A DNA stretch of 64,000 nucleotides, taken from NCBI RefSeq assembly GCF_014705615.1, contig NZ_JACXJA010000041.1:1-64000 (forward strand), read 5' to 3'. The stretch comes from Paenibacillus oceani (GTDB lineage: Bacteria; Bacillota; Bacilli; Paenibacillales; NBRC-103111). The position numbers and the translations under genes were made by a program. Of the stretch, positions 45,236 to 55,577 are shown piece after piece. The notes beneath the pieces are model-generated. The model had not been told where the DNA came from, searched no databases, and saw only the letters and a program-made list of their open reading frames with translations. How positions within the stretch are numbered: position 1 is the first letter of the stretch; the number at the start of each line of letters is the position of its first letter.

Positions 45236-45449
45236 TGTAATGGATCGCGGATCAAAAATCGAACCGATCCCATGTGTGTTTAAAGTAGCTGCCGCACTCC
45301 CTGTGATTCAATTCTTAAAATTTCGGTTTTTTGCAAAATTGACATTGAGAAATGACCTATAATCCAGAAGAAATATCCTGTATAATAAGGTATCCGGAAG
45401 TGAAAAAAATGTACGATCTTTTCAACAAAACATAGAAGGCGGGAGCAGG

Positions 45450-46169
45450 ATGGGCCGTAAGTGGAACAATATTAAAGAAAAGAAAGCTTCGAAGGACGTG
45501 AATACAAGCCGAATTTACTCCAAGTTCGGTCTAGAAATTTATGTAGCCGCAAGGAAGGGCGAGCCTGATCCGGAATCGAACCGGGATTTGAAAGTCGTTC
45601 TGGAACGCGCCAAAACGTACAATGTGCCGAGAGCAATCATCGACCGCGCCATCGAAAAGGCGAAGGGCGGCTCGGACGAAAATTACGAGGTGCTGCGGTA
45701 TGAAGGGTTCGGCCCAAGCGGTTCGATGATTATCGTAGATGCTTTGACCAACAACGTGAACCGGACGGCTTCGACGGTACGTTCCGCCTTCAACAAAAAC
45801 GGCGGGAGTATGGGTGTGAGCGGCTCGGTCGCTTATATGTTCGATGCGACGGCGGTTTTCGGCTTAACAAGCAAAACGCTTGATGAAGTTTTTGAGATCA
45901 TGCTGGAAGCGGACGTAAACGTGCGGGACATTTTTGACGAAGACGAAGGCGTAATCGTCTATGCAGAGCCCGACCAATACCACGCCGTTCAAGAGGCGTT
46001 GAAAAATGCGGGCGTTACGGAATTTAGCGTCGCGGAGCTGATCATGCTTCCACAGAGCTACGTCACGATTCCGGAAGACGTCCAAGCTCAATTTGAAAAG
46101 CTGATCGATGCGCTGGAGGATCTGGAAGACGTCCAGCAAGTGTACCACAACGTAGATTTCGGAGAATAA
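45450..46169 (+). CDS. yeeI: YebC/PmpR-family protein, YeeI type
   Basis: Protein of 239 residues, full length for the family. It begins [20 protein letters not shown], the form typical of YeeI/YeeN, distinct from the YrbC branch that starts with AGHSKW. Further motifs are [66 protein letters not shown] and SVAYMFD. YebC proteins have been described as DNA-binding regulators and more recently linked to translation of difficult peptide sequences. The gene is a housekeeping-like, stand-alone unit with GGCGGGAG upstream and its own terminator, an island of core genome among accessory genes. Confidence 0.93.
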   Translation: MGRKWNNIKEKKASKDVNTSRIYSKFGLEIYVAARKGEPDPESNRDLKVVLERAKTYNVPRAIIDRAIEKAKGGSDENYEVLRYEGFGPSGSMIIVDALTNNVNRTASTVRSAFNKNGGSMGVSGSVAYMFDATAVFGLTSKTLDEVFEIMLEADVNVRDIFDEDEGVIVYAEPDQYHAVQEALKNAGVTEFSVAELIMLPQSYVTIPEDVQAQFEKLIDALEDLEDVQQVYHNVDFGE

Positions 46170-46187
46170 ATGTATGCTTTTATTGCA

Positions 46188-46213
46188 GGCTGCCGGTTAC
46201 GGCGGCCTTTTTT
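46188..46213 (+). terminator. intrinsic terminator
   Basis: GGCTGCCG (46188-46195) pairs with CGGCGGCC (46200-46207) over a GTTA loop, followed by six T. It ends yeeI. Confidence 0.85.
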
Positions 46214-46269
46214 GAGTATGAGATGATCCTGAAGCAGGAGCTTCTCGAGCAATTCGGCGGGGTCTTTCG

Positions 46270-46380
46270 TTACTCATCATAAGGTCCAAAGACCTTGGCT
46301 TGTACGCAAAATCTAGCAGAATTTGTAGGTCTAACGTCACTATGGGCAGCATTGGTGTCTTCGTTATACTGATACAGTAT
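46270..46380 (+). ncRNA. possible riboswitch-like leader (c-di-GMP-I-like features)
   Basis: The leader of the giant SLH gene has a hairpin AAGGTC-CAAA-GACCTT (46281-46296), then ACGCAAA (46304-46310), GGTCTAA (46328-46334) and ACTATGGGCAGC (46339-46350), in the same order as the conserved joining segments of class I c-di-GMP (GEMM) riboswitches. A hairpin ATACTG-ATA-CAGTAT follows (46366-46380). I cannot find a convincing closing P1 stem, so this remains a guess that needs a covariance-model search. Confidence 0.3.
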
Positions 46381-46428
46381 GTATCTGTTGAATACATGAT
46401 GTATCTGGTGATGAGGAGCTGCGAGTCG

Positions 46429-49400
46429 ATGAATCGAATCGGAAGACGTTTTTGGAGAAAGATGACCGTATTATTGCTGGCCGTTGCGTTAATGGTGCCG
46501 GAGCTAGGTGTTGTATCGGCGGCAGCGGTGCCGGCGGACCGAGATCCGCTCGGTAAACTGGTCGCCAATGCGGTGATGAATGCGGTTTACGGCATTCAAC
46601 CGGTTAAGCCAAAAGCGGCGGCAGTCCCAGCACCGCCGCTCACATGGAACGTGCTGACTAAGCTGAACCGGGGGATGATTCCCTTGATTTATCAGCCTGA
46701 CTTTCAGCAGTTCAAACTAAGCAGCAAAGGACAGTTTATCGGTTTCAAACGAATGCTGCTGCTAAATAATCCGGTGTCGGTCAAACCGGTTATTACCGTC
46801 TACGATCGGGTAACGGGCATCATGGACGATATCCAAGTTCCAGCCGCTTCCCTAGGCGATGAAATGCTTTATTTTGACATGAGCGCAGATGCCCGTTACG
46901 TGGCTTTTACGTATGCTGCCGAACGTTACTCCATGAATCCAAAGATGCATGTTTATGTATTCGATCGGGAAGAACGAAGGCTGATCCCGATAACGGTACC
47001 ATTTGAAACTTCGGATTTCTCTGGAGAAAACAACCGGGTCAGCATCAGCGATAACGGCAATTATGTCGTCTTCGATTCCGATGCCAAAGGATTAGTGCCG
47101 GAGGATAACGACGAGTATCGCGACGTGTTCCTCTATAACCGAGCAGTCAATTCGCTTACAAGAATAAGCTCGCGTGCCGGCATGCAGGATTTCGATAACG
47201 GCAACAGCGAAGCGCCGTCAATTAGCGGTGATGGGCGTTATATCGCATTTCATTCGGAGGCCAACCTGACGGGACAAAGTCCGCATATCGGCCAGAGCGA
47301 CATTTATGTATTTGATCGTCTGGGAGGAGGCGGTTCTCCTTTTGAACGGATCAGTGTCGGCACAAACGGCGAAGAGGCTGACGGTCCGAGCACGCAGCCT
47401 TCGATCAGCGCGGACGGTTCATCGATTGCGTTCGAATCCTATGCGACGAATTTGGTGGACGGCACTACGAGTGGGGAAGATACGAAACATATTTTCGTCT
47501 ACAATCGGCCGGCCGGCTCCATCGTTCGCGTCTCGCTTGGTTCAGGCGGCGTACCTTTTACCCGCGACAGCTTACAACCGTCGATCAGCGATGATGGGCG
47601 TTATGTCGGTTTTCATCTGGACTCTGTATACATAGATGGAGACAATGATATTCCATACGAGGCTTATGCCGCCGACGTTGCGGCTCAGGTTGCATATAAG
47701 ATCACGGTGCAAAACGCGCCTTACCGTCTGGTTGGTCCGAGCATGTCTCCGGTGATTGGCAGTGGTGGAAAGCTCATTGTATACAGCTCGGATTATTTAG
47801 AATCGTTTGGCGGTTCGACGGAAGAAGACCCGCTTCCCGGCATCTTCATCGCCTCGCTCGGGTCAGCCCCGTCATGGCCGGCCGGCAGCAAGCTGGAAGC
47901 GACGATCCGGACGGACACGACGGTCACGCTGAGCTGGCAAAACGCATCGGATGCGGCAGGCATCCTAGGCTACCACGTCTATAAAGACGGCGAAAATATA
48001 GGTTATGTTCCGTTTGCGGGCGGCGGCTACGCGTTCACGGCAACGGGCCTAATGCCCATGACAGAGCATGTTTTTCAAGTCGAGGCCGTAAATGCGGAGT
48101 ACATCGAAAGTTTCGGCGGTCCGACTTACAAGCTTGGCCAGGGCGGAGAAAATCCGGGCAGCGTCTTGCGCGTTTCGTGGGATGTCGATAACATGCGCTT
48201 CGGATTGGTTATGCCGGACGGCAAGCTGAACATTACAGCAAACGACGAGCCAGGGAAGCAGGCTGCAGCAGAGCTGGTGTATACAGTATGGAAGGATGAG
48301 ACCTCCCAGGAGACGCGAAAAGCGGAGCTGACACTTGACGAACGAGTTGCTTCACCCGGCACTTACGGGGCGGACTGGGCGCTCCCGGACGGAGTCAGCC
48401 AGCTTACTTCCTTAACCGTGAAGCTGACCGACCCGGCTAGGCCGGCTGAGGCGAAGGAGAAGCAAGCCGACGGACTGCCGATTCAAGTTGCGGGGACGAT
48501 CGAGCTTCAGTTTGCTAACCGGGGAGACTCCAGTCTCGCAGGCAGTGTGCTGTCTGTCATGAACGGACAATTTGGGGAGCAGGTTTATCAACTGACCAAA
48601 TCGGATCCTTTTGCCATAAACGGGTTGTATCCGGGCAGAGACTATTCGTTCATTCTTCGTTCGCCGGATTACCGCCACATATGGGGAAAGCTGGAGCAGG
48701 TACGGACAGAGGCGGGAAAACGCAAGAAGGTTGACATGTTCATCGAGCAGCCGGCTAAGATCCGGTTCCAGGTCGTCGATCCGAAGGGAATGCCTGTATC
48801 CGGCGTCCGTCTGGAGTTATCCGGCCCGCAACAGCAATATCCCTTTTCCGACAACAGCGGCAGCGATGGCTGGAGCGGATGGATGGAAAACTTGAAAGCC
48901 GGAGACAAGGTTGTCGCCAAGTTCGATATCGGGGAAATGCTGATGGAGCCGGTGCCGAATCAAGAAGTCGTGCTAAAGCCGGGAGCGAATGAGCAAACGA
49001 TACGGTTAAAGGCGCCGGACGAAGGGATCGTGCGCGGCCACGTCAAATCGCCGAACGGGAAGGGGGTTAGCAACGCGCTTGTTACGTCGACCCAGACATA
49101 CCGGGGGCAGCAAATCGTACGCAAGGCGAGAACGAATCTGGACGGCGAGTATGTGCTATCTTTGCTGAAAGGCGAGACTAGGCTCGAAGCATACGAATCG
49201 TCCTATGAGTACAGCACGGACCGTTCAATTACCGCGCAGGTGACGGAAGGCCAGACGACAGTGGTGGATATTCCCGTTTTTCAGCCAAGCCGGGGCGTCA
49301 TCAATCTGGAGGTACGGCTGAAATATCTCGAGGATACCGATTACGGCGAACCCGTCAACATGGAACAGATGGGGATGTTGACCAAGCTGGAAACGAAGTC

Positions 49401-52400
49401 CGGGTGGATGACGGGATATTTTCATAATGCCTATCATTTCCAAGGGTCGCCCGGCGATCAAGTTTCCGTCTGCGTGACCGGAACCGTGCCGGCGCACATG
49501 ACCACCTGCACGCAAGTGACGCTCGATTCGAACGCTAACGCAACGGCTAAATTGTACTTGGAGGAAAAAGGCGCGCGCGTTCAAGGGCAGCTCGCTTCGG
49601 CCGGACTAGGCTTCGTATCCGGGTGGCTGTACAAAATGGAAAACGGGAGACGCATATCGCAATCGACGTACTTTGGAGAAGACAACGTTCATTCGGATGG
49701 GAAATTTAACATCAACGTGCCCGAAGCCGGCACCTACGTTATGGAGCTGTCTAGACGTACGGAGGAGCGCCCGATCCAATACCACTATGCGAATGTTCAG
49801 TTTACGGTGGCGGACAAACAAATATTATCGATCGGGACGGTCAACTTTAGCGAAAGGAACGTTTTTGCAAACTACAGCGGCAATACGTACGACGTATTGA
49901 ATAGCCGGATTGCAGCGGGAGAAACGGTGACGTTTAAAGCCGGATATAAGAACAGTGACGCTTCCGAAGTGGAGAACGTGACGCTGCTTTTCGATATACC
50001 GGAAGGTACGGCAGTAGTTAAAGACGGAACTGGCCGCCTGGTCGTGAACGGACTTCCGCAGGACGGAGAGGCGGTACTCGACGGCCAGACGCTTTCGGTC
50101 AAGATCGGTTCGCTGGCAAAGAAACAGTCCGGAACGGTTGGCTTCCAAATCAAAGCCAATCCGACGTTTAACCAAAGCTCGGCGAAATCTTCCGCCCGCA
50201 TTCGGGCTACAATCGGCGGGAAGCAGGTGGAGGAGACAATCGGTACCGTCTTGCTGGATGCCCCGTTGGTAACGCTCGAGGCGCCCGAACGCGTATATCA
50301 GCCGAAGTTCGCGGTCAGCGGAGTGGCGCCGAAGCAAAGCGTAGTGAAGGTATATGACGGCGGGCAGCTGCTGGGCAGTACGACGGCGGCGAACAACGGA
50401 TATTGGATACTCCAGGTGGAGCTGCCGGATTTAGGTGATCCCGGCATGCACGCCCTGCGCGCCGAAGTGGAAGCAAACGGCCTCAAGCTGCAGTCTTTGG
50501 TTTCCTATGTCAATTATGATACGAAGAAGCCGAGGCTGCTGGAGATGGCTATGGCGCAGGCCCCGGATGGCAAATGGATCACGATAGATACCAAGGACGG
50601 CATATCGAATCCTTTTTACACCGTCGTGCCGGGAAATCCGTTCCAGTTCGAGTTGAAGTTCGATGATCCGGACAAAGTCGAGAACGCATACGTCTATATG
50701 GACGGTCAGGCAGGCGAACCGGTCAAGGCCGTTCGGGACGGAGGAGTGTTTCGGGCGTTTGCACCTACGAATAAGGGAGCGCTTGGCAACATTTACGTCG
50801 ATTTCGAGTCGAAGCCGGAGCCGCTCCAATTGGACGGCAAATCTCCAACGATGGATGAAGTGCGGGCGTCGCTGCCGCTCACGATGCGCGATTTTACGGC
50901 AGAAGTAACGTCTCCCTTCGAGCTGAAGGACGGCAAATATTCAGGTACGGTGAAGCTGACCTTCCCGCAGCTCGACAACATGACGATGACCGTAACCCTT
51001 CGCTTGGAGCCGAATGCGAACTATTCGGCGACGAGCGAGGAGATTGCATTAGCGGAACGTTCCGGGGTACCCATGTATAACAGCTCCTTCACGCTTACGG
51101 AAACGGAGGACGGGTTCAAAACCGTCTCGAAAGGTTACATGCCCATGAACGTGTTGTTTCAGCAAGGTTTGCCTGCGGAAATGAAAGCTTCGCTTGGTGG
51201 CGTAAAGGTGCTTGACGCGGATCCCGTTTTTGCCGCCGTAGTAACGGAGAACTATGTGCAGTTTGGGCCGGATGGCGATAAGTTCGGCACATTCAATTCG
51301 GTCAAAAGCCAGTACGACGGCATGAAGGGATTCGCCGAAAAAGTCAATAAAATTACTTACAAAGTTCAAGCGAGCGGTCTCGATTGCCTCGCCGAGCTGC
51401 CGCGCACGGCCAAGCAGGCAGGCAAAGCGTTAGTTTCGCTTGTCGGCGGGGAGGTAGCCAAGTTCGGACTCGGCGCATGGACCGCGGCAATGGGACTTTC
51501 AGGTCCGGGAGCGATAGCCGCGGCTGGCACCTCGGCTGCAATCGGAGCGAAAATCGACGGTTACGTCGACAAGCAGATCGACGCGATCGGAACCGGCTAT
51601 AACCAATGTCTTAAAGAAGATGTCGACCCCAGCAAGCGGAAACGGTATAAAATCGCGCGTCCGCGCTGGATTTACGACCCGAGTGGATATATTTATGAAG
51701 CTGTGCCGGAAAACCGTCTGAGCGGCGTAAAAGCGACCGTTCTCTACCAAGATCCGGACAGTAAACAATGGACCGTATGGGATGCGAGACCGTACGAGCA
51801 AGTGAATCCGCATCAAACGGATGACCACGGCAAGTACGGCTGGGATGTGCCGCAAGGCAAATGGAAGGTCGTTTGGGAGAAGGACGGGTACGTGACGCAA
51901 ACGAGCGCGGAACTGGACGTTCCACCGCCTCATACCGAGGTGAACGCCGGACTTGTATCGTGGGAGGCACCCAAGGTGCTGACGGTTACCGGTGTGACCT
52001 ATGCCGGAGGCAGCAATGTGGATATCGAGTTTTCGAAATATGTAAAGGTGCATGAATCGGCTATCCCTTCGCAAGCAGTAACCGTAACGGGAACGGATGG
52101 CAGGGCGATAGAAGGCACTGTTGCCTTTGTTAGTCCGGTCAACAATCCAGCCGATCCTGACGGAGCCGATTTGTCGCGAGTCGCAAGATTTACGCCGAAG
52201 GCGGCGGTTTTCGTCGGTGATGGGTATACAGTGAAAGTGAATCCGAACTATTTCCAAAGCTACTCGGGCGTTTGGATGAATGGAGGGTTTACCGGCGCGT
52301 TTGCGGTCCAGTTGCGCGACGAACGCGGACCGGAGGCCATAAGCGCAAGCGTCGAGGCGGAAGGCCGGATCGTTCGTCTTACGTTCGATGAGAACTTGGA

Positions 52401-54435
52401 TGCCGCGGTTGATTCGGCGAAGTTTACTTGGAACGGCAGCGGCGAACTTATTGCATCCGCAGTGAAAAGCGCTTATGGAGACGACTTCAGGACAATCTTG
52501 ATCACCTTGACCGAACCGATGGGCATCGGCGGGTCATTGACCGTATTGCCGGGAGCGGTATACGATGCTGCAGGCAATGGGGCGGTGGAAAAGTCTCTGC
52601 AAGCGGCAAGAAACGTATTGTCGGAAGAAGCGCGGCTGAACTCGCTTCGTGTGGAGGAGGGCATGCTGTCGCTGGCCTTCGATCCCGAGAAGCTGAGCTA
52701 TTCAACATCGGTACCGTTGACAGCGGAGCAGGTGAGCATTACCGCAACGACAGCTCATCCGAAAGCGAAGCTCGTTATCGACGGAGTCGAAGCGGTGAGC
52801 GGCGTGTCGAAAACGGTGATCATCCCGGATAATGGCGAAATCGCGGTACGCGTCATCGCCGAAGACGGCGCAACTGTTCGGGAGTACTCGATCGGAATAT
52901 CCCGTGCAAACGAACCGGATCGAGACGCGGCATTGTCTGGACTCGCGGTAACGCCGGGTACTCTTGCACCTGCATTTGACCCAGCCAAGTTGGCATATGA
53001 AATAGAAGTAAGCTCCAGCGTCACGAGACTGCAAGTGACGGCTACTGCCAGCAGTTCGAAGGCACAGGGCTTGACGATTAATGGGGCAGCCGTAGTGAGC
53101 GGAGCGGTCCAAACGGTAACGATTCCGGCAAGCGGTCTAATTGAGGTAGTCGTAACGGCGGCAGACGGAACGACGAAGATGACGTACTCGGTCCGCGTGA
53201 AACGAACACCGGGAAGTTCGAATCAGGTAGGCTACATACCGGCAGAGCCGGCTTTGACCAACGCGGAGCCGTTCACCGCCCGGAACGGCGGATCGGGGCT
53301 GCGCATTACGCTGCAAAGCGATGCGATTGCTAAAGCTTTGCAAACTACTGCTGACGGCAAAAAGCAACTGACCGTCGATGTAACCGGGCAAGCAGACGAG
53401 TACGTGCTCCAGCTGCCGGCAAACGTGTTGGAAAAGCTGAAAAACAGCAAAGCGGAAATCATTTTCAGAACAAAGACGCTGCAAGCCTTGTTACCTTGGG
53501 AAATGATAGAAGCCGCACAAGTTCCATCGGGCGCATCAATCTCGTTCGGCTTCGGAGCAGCGTCTGCCTTGGAGGAGAAGACGGCCTTTGAAGCCGCCGC
53601 AAGTCAGAGCGGGAACGCCTTGAACCCGGTCGGGCATGCGATAGTCGTAATACTTGAAGTGAATCAAGGGCAAGAAACGACCGCCCTTGCGATTACGTCT
53701 GCGCATCCGATTATTTTACAGCTTCCGGTAAACGCGGTTCGCCAGGAAGCGATATACCGTCTGAACGGGGAGAATCTTACCTGGACGTACGTATGGGGCC
53801 AAATAAACGAAAGCGGCAGTTCCGCGACGATAGAGATGCAATCTTCCGGCACTTACGCGGTGATGGCCTATAAGAACCCGTTCGCAGATATCGCAGGTCA
53901 TTGGGGAGCGGCCGACATAGGCTGGATGGGACAGCGGCTTCTCGTTATGGGGGCTGCGCCTGGATCGTTCCTGCCCGATCAGACGATTTCACGAGCCGAA
54001 TTCGCCACTATGCTCGTGAGAGCGCTCGGATTGGAGTCATCGCCCGGCAGAAGCGGCGGCCGCTTTGAAGATATAAGCGATGAAGCTTGGTATAGCGCTA
54101 ATGTCAGAGCGGCAGCCGCGGCCGGATTAATAGACGGCGTCACGCCGGAACGTTTCGAACCTAACGCGCTAATTACGAGGGAGCAGATGGCCGTCATGGT
54201 CTGGCGAGCCTACGCACAAATCTACAAAATCAAGGGAGCGGAAGCCAAGTACAATTTGCTGCAGTCGTTCTCAGATCGCGGAACGATTAGCGAATGGGCT
54301 CGGGAAGCCGTTACTCTGTGCATCGAAACAGGGCTCATTCTCGGAACCGAACCGGATGCGTTTGATCCGCTTGGCCATGCGACAAGAGCGCAAGCAGCCG
54401 CAATTATGAAACGGCTGCTCCACCATGTAAATTAG
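46429..54435 (+). CDS. giant SLH-anchored multidomain surface protein
   Basis: Protein of 2668 residues, exported and wall-bound. Signal peptide to about residue 30 (GVVSAAA). Residues about 90-465: TolB/PD40-like beta-propeller (SISGDGRYIAFHSEANLTGQ and SISDDGRYVGFHLDS). Then a fibronectin III domain (about 483-569), carboxypeptidase-regulatory-like beta-sandwiches (about 867-929 and 1764-1849), a DUF11-like repeat (about 1143-1247), an Ig-like domain (about 1280-1350), a hydrophobic Gly/Ala stretch (about 1660-1720), SbsA-like Ig domains (about 1849-2057), two cadherin-like beta-sandwich domains (about 2067-2259) and three SLH modules (from about 2484: FADIAGHWGAADIGWMGQRL, FEDISDEAWYSANVRAAAAA, FSDRGTISEWAREAVTLCIE). 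ATG 46429 has GAGGAG upstream. Probably adhesion or substrate binding; no catalytic domain recognised. Confidence 0.88.
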   Translation: MNRIGRRFWRKMTVLLLAVALMVPELGVVSAAAVPADRDPLGKLVANAVMNAVYGIQPVKPKAAAVPAPPLTWNVLTKLNRGMIPLIYQPDFQQFKLSSKGQFIGFKRMLLLNNPVSVKPVITVYDRVTGIMDDIQVPAASLGDEMLYFDMSADARYVAFTYAAERYSMNPKMHVYVFDREERRLIPITVPFETSDFSGENNRVSISDNGNYVVFDSDAKGLVPEDNDEYRDVFLYNRAVNSLTRISSRAGMQDFDNGNSEAPSISGDGRYIAFHSEANLTGQSPHIGQSDIYVFDRLGGGGSPFERISVGTNGEEADGPSTQPSISADGSSIAFESYATNLVDGTTSGEDTKHIFVYNRPAGSIVRVSLGSGGVPFTRDSLQPSISDDGRYVGFHLDSVYIDGDNDIPYEAYAADVAAQVAYKITVQNAPYRLVGPSMSPVIGSGGKLIVYSSDYLESFGGSTEEDPLPGIFIASLGSAPSWPAGSKLEATIRTDTTVTLSWQNASDAAGILGYHVYKDGENIGYVPFAGGGYAFTATGLMPMTEHVFQVEAVNAEYIESFGGPTYKLGQGGENPGSVLRVSWDVDNMRFGLVMPDGKLNITANDEPGKQAAAELVYTVWKDETSQETRKAELTLDERVASPGTYGADWALPDGVSQLTSLTVKLTDPARPAEAKEKQADGLPIQVAGTIELQFANRGDSSLAGSVLSVMNGQFGEQVYQLTKSDPFAINGLYPGRDYSFILRSPDYRHIWGKLEQVRTEAGKRKKVDMFIEQPAKIRFQVVDPKGMPVSGVRLELSGPQQQYPFSDNSGSDGWSGWMENLKAGDKVVAKFDIGEMLMEPVPNQEVVLKPGANEQTIRLKAPDEGIVRGHVKSPNGKGVSNALVTSTQTYRGQQIVRKARTNLDGEYVLSLLKGETRLEAYESSYEYSTDRSITAQVTEGQTTVVDIPVFQPSRGVINLEVRLKYLEDTDYGEPVNMEQMGMLTKLETKSGWMTGYFHNAYHFQGSPGDQVSVCVTGTVPAHMTTCTQVTLDSNANATAKLYLEEKGARVQGQLASAGLGFVSGWLYKMENGRRISQSTYFGEDNVHSDGKFNINVPEAGTYVMELSRRTEERPIQYHYANVQFTVADKQILSIGTVNFSERNVFANYSGNTYDVLNSRIAAGETVTFKAGYKNSDASEVENVTLLFDIPEGTAVVKDGTGRLVVNGLPQDGEAVLDGQTLSVKIGSLAKKQSGTVGFQIKANPTFNQSSAKSSARIRATIGGKQVEETIGTVLLDAPLVTLEAPERVYQPKFAVSGVAPKQSVVKVYDGGQLLGSTTAANNGYWILQVELPDLGDPGMHALRAEVEANGLKLQSLVSYVNYDTKKPRLLEMAMAQAPDGKWITIDTKDGISNPFYTVVPGNPFQFELKFDDPDKVENAYVYMDGQAGEPVKAVRDGGVFRAFAPTNKGALGNIYVDFESKPEPLQLDGKSPTMDEVRASLPLTMRDFTAEVTSPFELKDGKYSGTVKLTFPQLDNMTMTVTLRLEPNANYSATSEEIALAERSGVPMYNSSFTLTETEDGFKTVSKGYMPMNVLFQQGLPAEMKASLGGVKVLDADPVFAAVVTENYVQFGPDGDKFGTFNSVKSQYDGMKGFAEKVNKITYKVQASGLDCLAELPRTAKQAGKALVSLVGGEVAKFGLGAWTAAMGLSGPGAIAAAGTSAAIGAKIDGYVDKQIDAIGTGYNQCLKEDVDPSKRKRYKIARPRWIYDPSGYIYEAVPENRLSGVKATVLYQDPDSKQWTVWDARPYEQVNPHQTDDHGKYGWDVPQGKWKVVWEKDGYVTQTSAELDVPPPHTEVNAGLVSWEAPKVLTVTGVTYAGGSNVDIEFSKYVKVHESAIPSQAVTVTGTDGRAIEGTVAFVSPVNNPADPDGADLSRVARFTPKAAVFVGDGYTVKVNPNYFQSYSGVWMNGGFTGAFAVQLRDERGPEAISASVEAEGRIVRLTFDENLDAAVDSAKFTWNGSGELIASAVKSAYGDDFRTILITLTEPMGIGGSLTVLPGAVYDAAGNGAVEKSLQAARNVLSEEARLNSLRVEEGMLSLAFDPEKLSYSTSVPLTAEQVSITATTAHPKAKLVIDGVEAVSGVSKTVIIPDNGEIAVRVIAEDGATVREYSIGISRANEPDRDAALSGLAVTPGTLAPAFDPAKLAYEIEVSSSVTRLQVTATASSSKAQGLTINGAAVVSGAVQTVTIPASGLIEVVVTAADGTTKMTYSVRVKRTPGSSNQVGYIPAEPALTNAEPFTARNGGSGLRITLQSDAIAKALQTTADGKKQLTVDVTGQADEYVLQLPANVLEKLKNSKAEIIFRTKTLQALLPWEMIEAAQVPSGASISFGFGAASALEEKTAFEAAASQSGNALNPVGHAIVVILEVNQGQETTALAITSAHPIILQLPVNAVRQEAIYRLNGENLTWTYVWGQINESGSSATIEMQSSGTYAVMAYKNPFADIAGHWGAADIGWMGQRLLVMGAAPGSFLPDQTISRAEFATMLVRALGLESSPGRSGGRFEDISDEAWYSANVRAAAAAGLIDGVTPERFEPNALITREQMAVMVWRAYAQIYKIKGAEAKYNLLQSFSDRGTISEWAREAVTLCIETGLILGTEPDAFDPLGHATRAQAAAIMKRLLHHVN

Positions 54436-54442
54436 AATGCTA

Positions 54443-54494
54443 GAGCCCGGCGGCAGCCGTCAGATTTCATCGGCTGCAGGCTGGGCTCTTTCTT
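54443..54494. terminator. terminator between convergent genes
   Basis: GAGCCC at 54443-54448 with GGGCTC at 54483-54488, and inside it GCAGCCG with CGGCTGC, form a long stem followed by TTTCTT. It lies between the SLH gene and the oppositely oriented LysR gene and may serve both. Confidence 0.75.
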
Positions 54495-54510
54495 ACTCTT
54501 TTTTACAATC

Positions 54511-55398
54511 TTATCCGCTAGAAACAGAGTCAGATTCGGCAAAGTACCCGATGAGAAATTCGCGAAACTTGCGCGAAGCAAGGGAGAGATACCGTTTTTC
54601 GTGCCAAGCGATTTGGAAATTACGCTGGCAGACTGGGAACTCAATATGCAGTAAGTTCAGCGGTGAGTTCGGGCCGCCGCACTTTCCCACAAGCGCAACG
54701 CCTAGTCCGGCTCGGACAAGACTTGAAATGGCGGCAGGCTCGTCGACCCGGCAGACGAAATTGGGCATTATCCCGGCTTCTTGAAATAACAAATCATTCA
54801 TTCGCTGAAAAGGAAAACCCTCCTTGTACCCGATAAACGGGTCCTCTGCCAGCTCGCTCAAGCGGATGCTCTTTTTCCCGGCAAACCGGTGTCCTTGGGG
54901 AACAGCTAAATAAATATCTTCCTTCAAGACAGATACCGAGCTAATGTCGGGTCGATCGATCGGCAGCGCCGTAAAGCACATGTCGACCTCGCCCGTCTCC
55001 ACCAAATGCGTCATTTCTTCCATCGAAGCCTGCGTAATTCGAAAGTTAACTTCTGGATGCAGCGTGAGAAATTCGCCGAGCGCATCCGTTAACCGATCCA
55101 GTGTCGTTGTCGCGAGGTGAATGCCCCCTTGTTCGAGACCCGCCAACTCTGATACTTCTTTCCTTCCTTCTTCCAACAAGGCAAGCGCCTTCTCGACTTT
55201 GTCCAGGAACGCCTTGCCAAACGTATTCAGGTGAATCCGCCCTCCGTGCCGGTCGAACAACGGAACCCCTACGTCTTCCTCCAGCCTTGAAATCGTCTTG
55301 CTCAGCGCTGGCTGCGCGATTAACAGCTCCTGTGCCGCCTTCGTCATGTGCTCCATCCGGGCCACCGTTCGAAAATACCGCAACTGCAGCAGCTCCAT
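54511..55398 (-). CDS. LysR-family transcriptional regulator
   Basis: Full-length LysR protein of 295 residues. The N-terminal winged helix reads LRYFRTVARMEHMTKAAQEL then QPALSKTISRLEEDVGVPLF, and the rest is the type-2 periplasmic-binding effector domain (GGIHLATTTLDRLTDALGEF, LAVPQGHRFAGKKSI, AAISSLVRAGLGVALVGKCG). The gene is divergent from two collapsed oxidoreductase genes, its usual kind of target. With its targets broken, it is perhaps now without a local role. Confidence 0.92.
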   Translation of the reverse strand: MELLQLRYFRTVARMEHMTKAAQELLIAQPALSKTISRLEEDVGVPLFDRHGGRIHLNTFGKAFLDKVEKALALLEEGRKEVSELAGLEQGGIHLATTTLDRLTDALGEFLTLHPEVNFRITQASMEEMTHLVETGEVDMCFTALPIDRPDISSVSVLKEDIYLAVPQGHRFAGKKSIRLSELAEDPFIGYKEGFPFQRMNDLLFQEAGIMPNFVCRVDEPAAISSLVRAGLGVALVGKCGGPNSPLNLLHIEFPVCQRNFQIAWHEKRYLSLASRKFREFLIGYFAESDSVSSG

Positions 55399-55577
55399 AC
55401 ATGTCGCCCTCCCATATACCTGAGTATATAGACCTTATGGTTTAAGATATATTTTTGTTTATTTATAAGTGATTGTAAAATATAGCATGTAAGGAAAGCA
55501 ATAAGCTTTGCGTAAAAAAACGCACAAAAAAAGGAGTATTTGAAACGAGCGAACATGGATTAATGGGAGGAATCAAA

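Noticed and set aside
45339-45365. Promoter TTGACA...TATAAT before yeeI
   Set aside because: The spacer is only about 13 bases, too short for a working sigma-A promoter. TATAAT at about 45400 lacks a matching -35 box.
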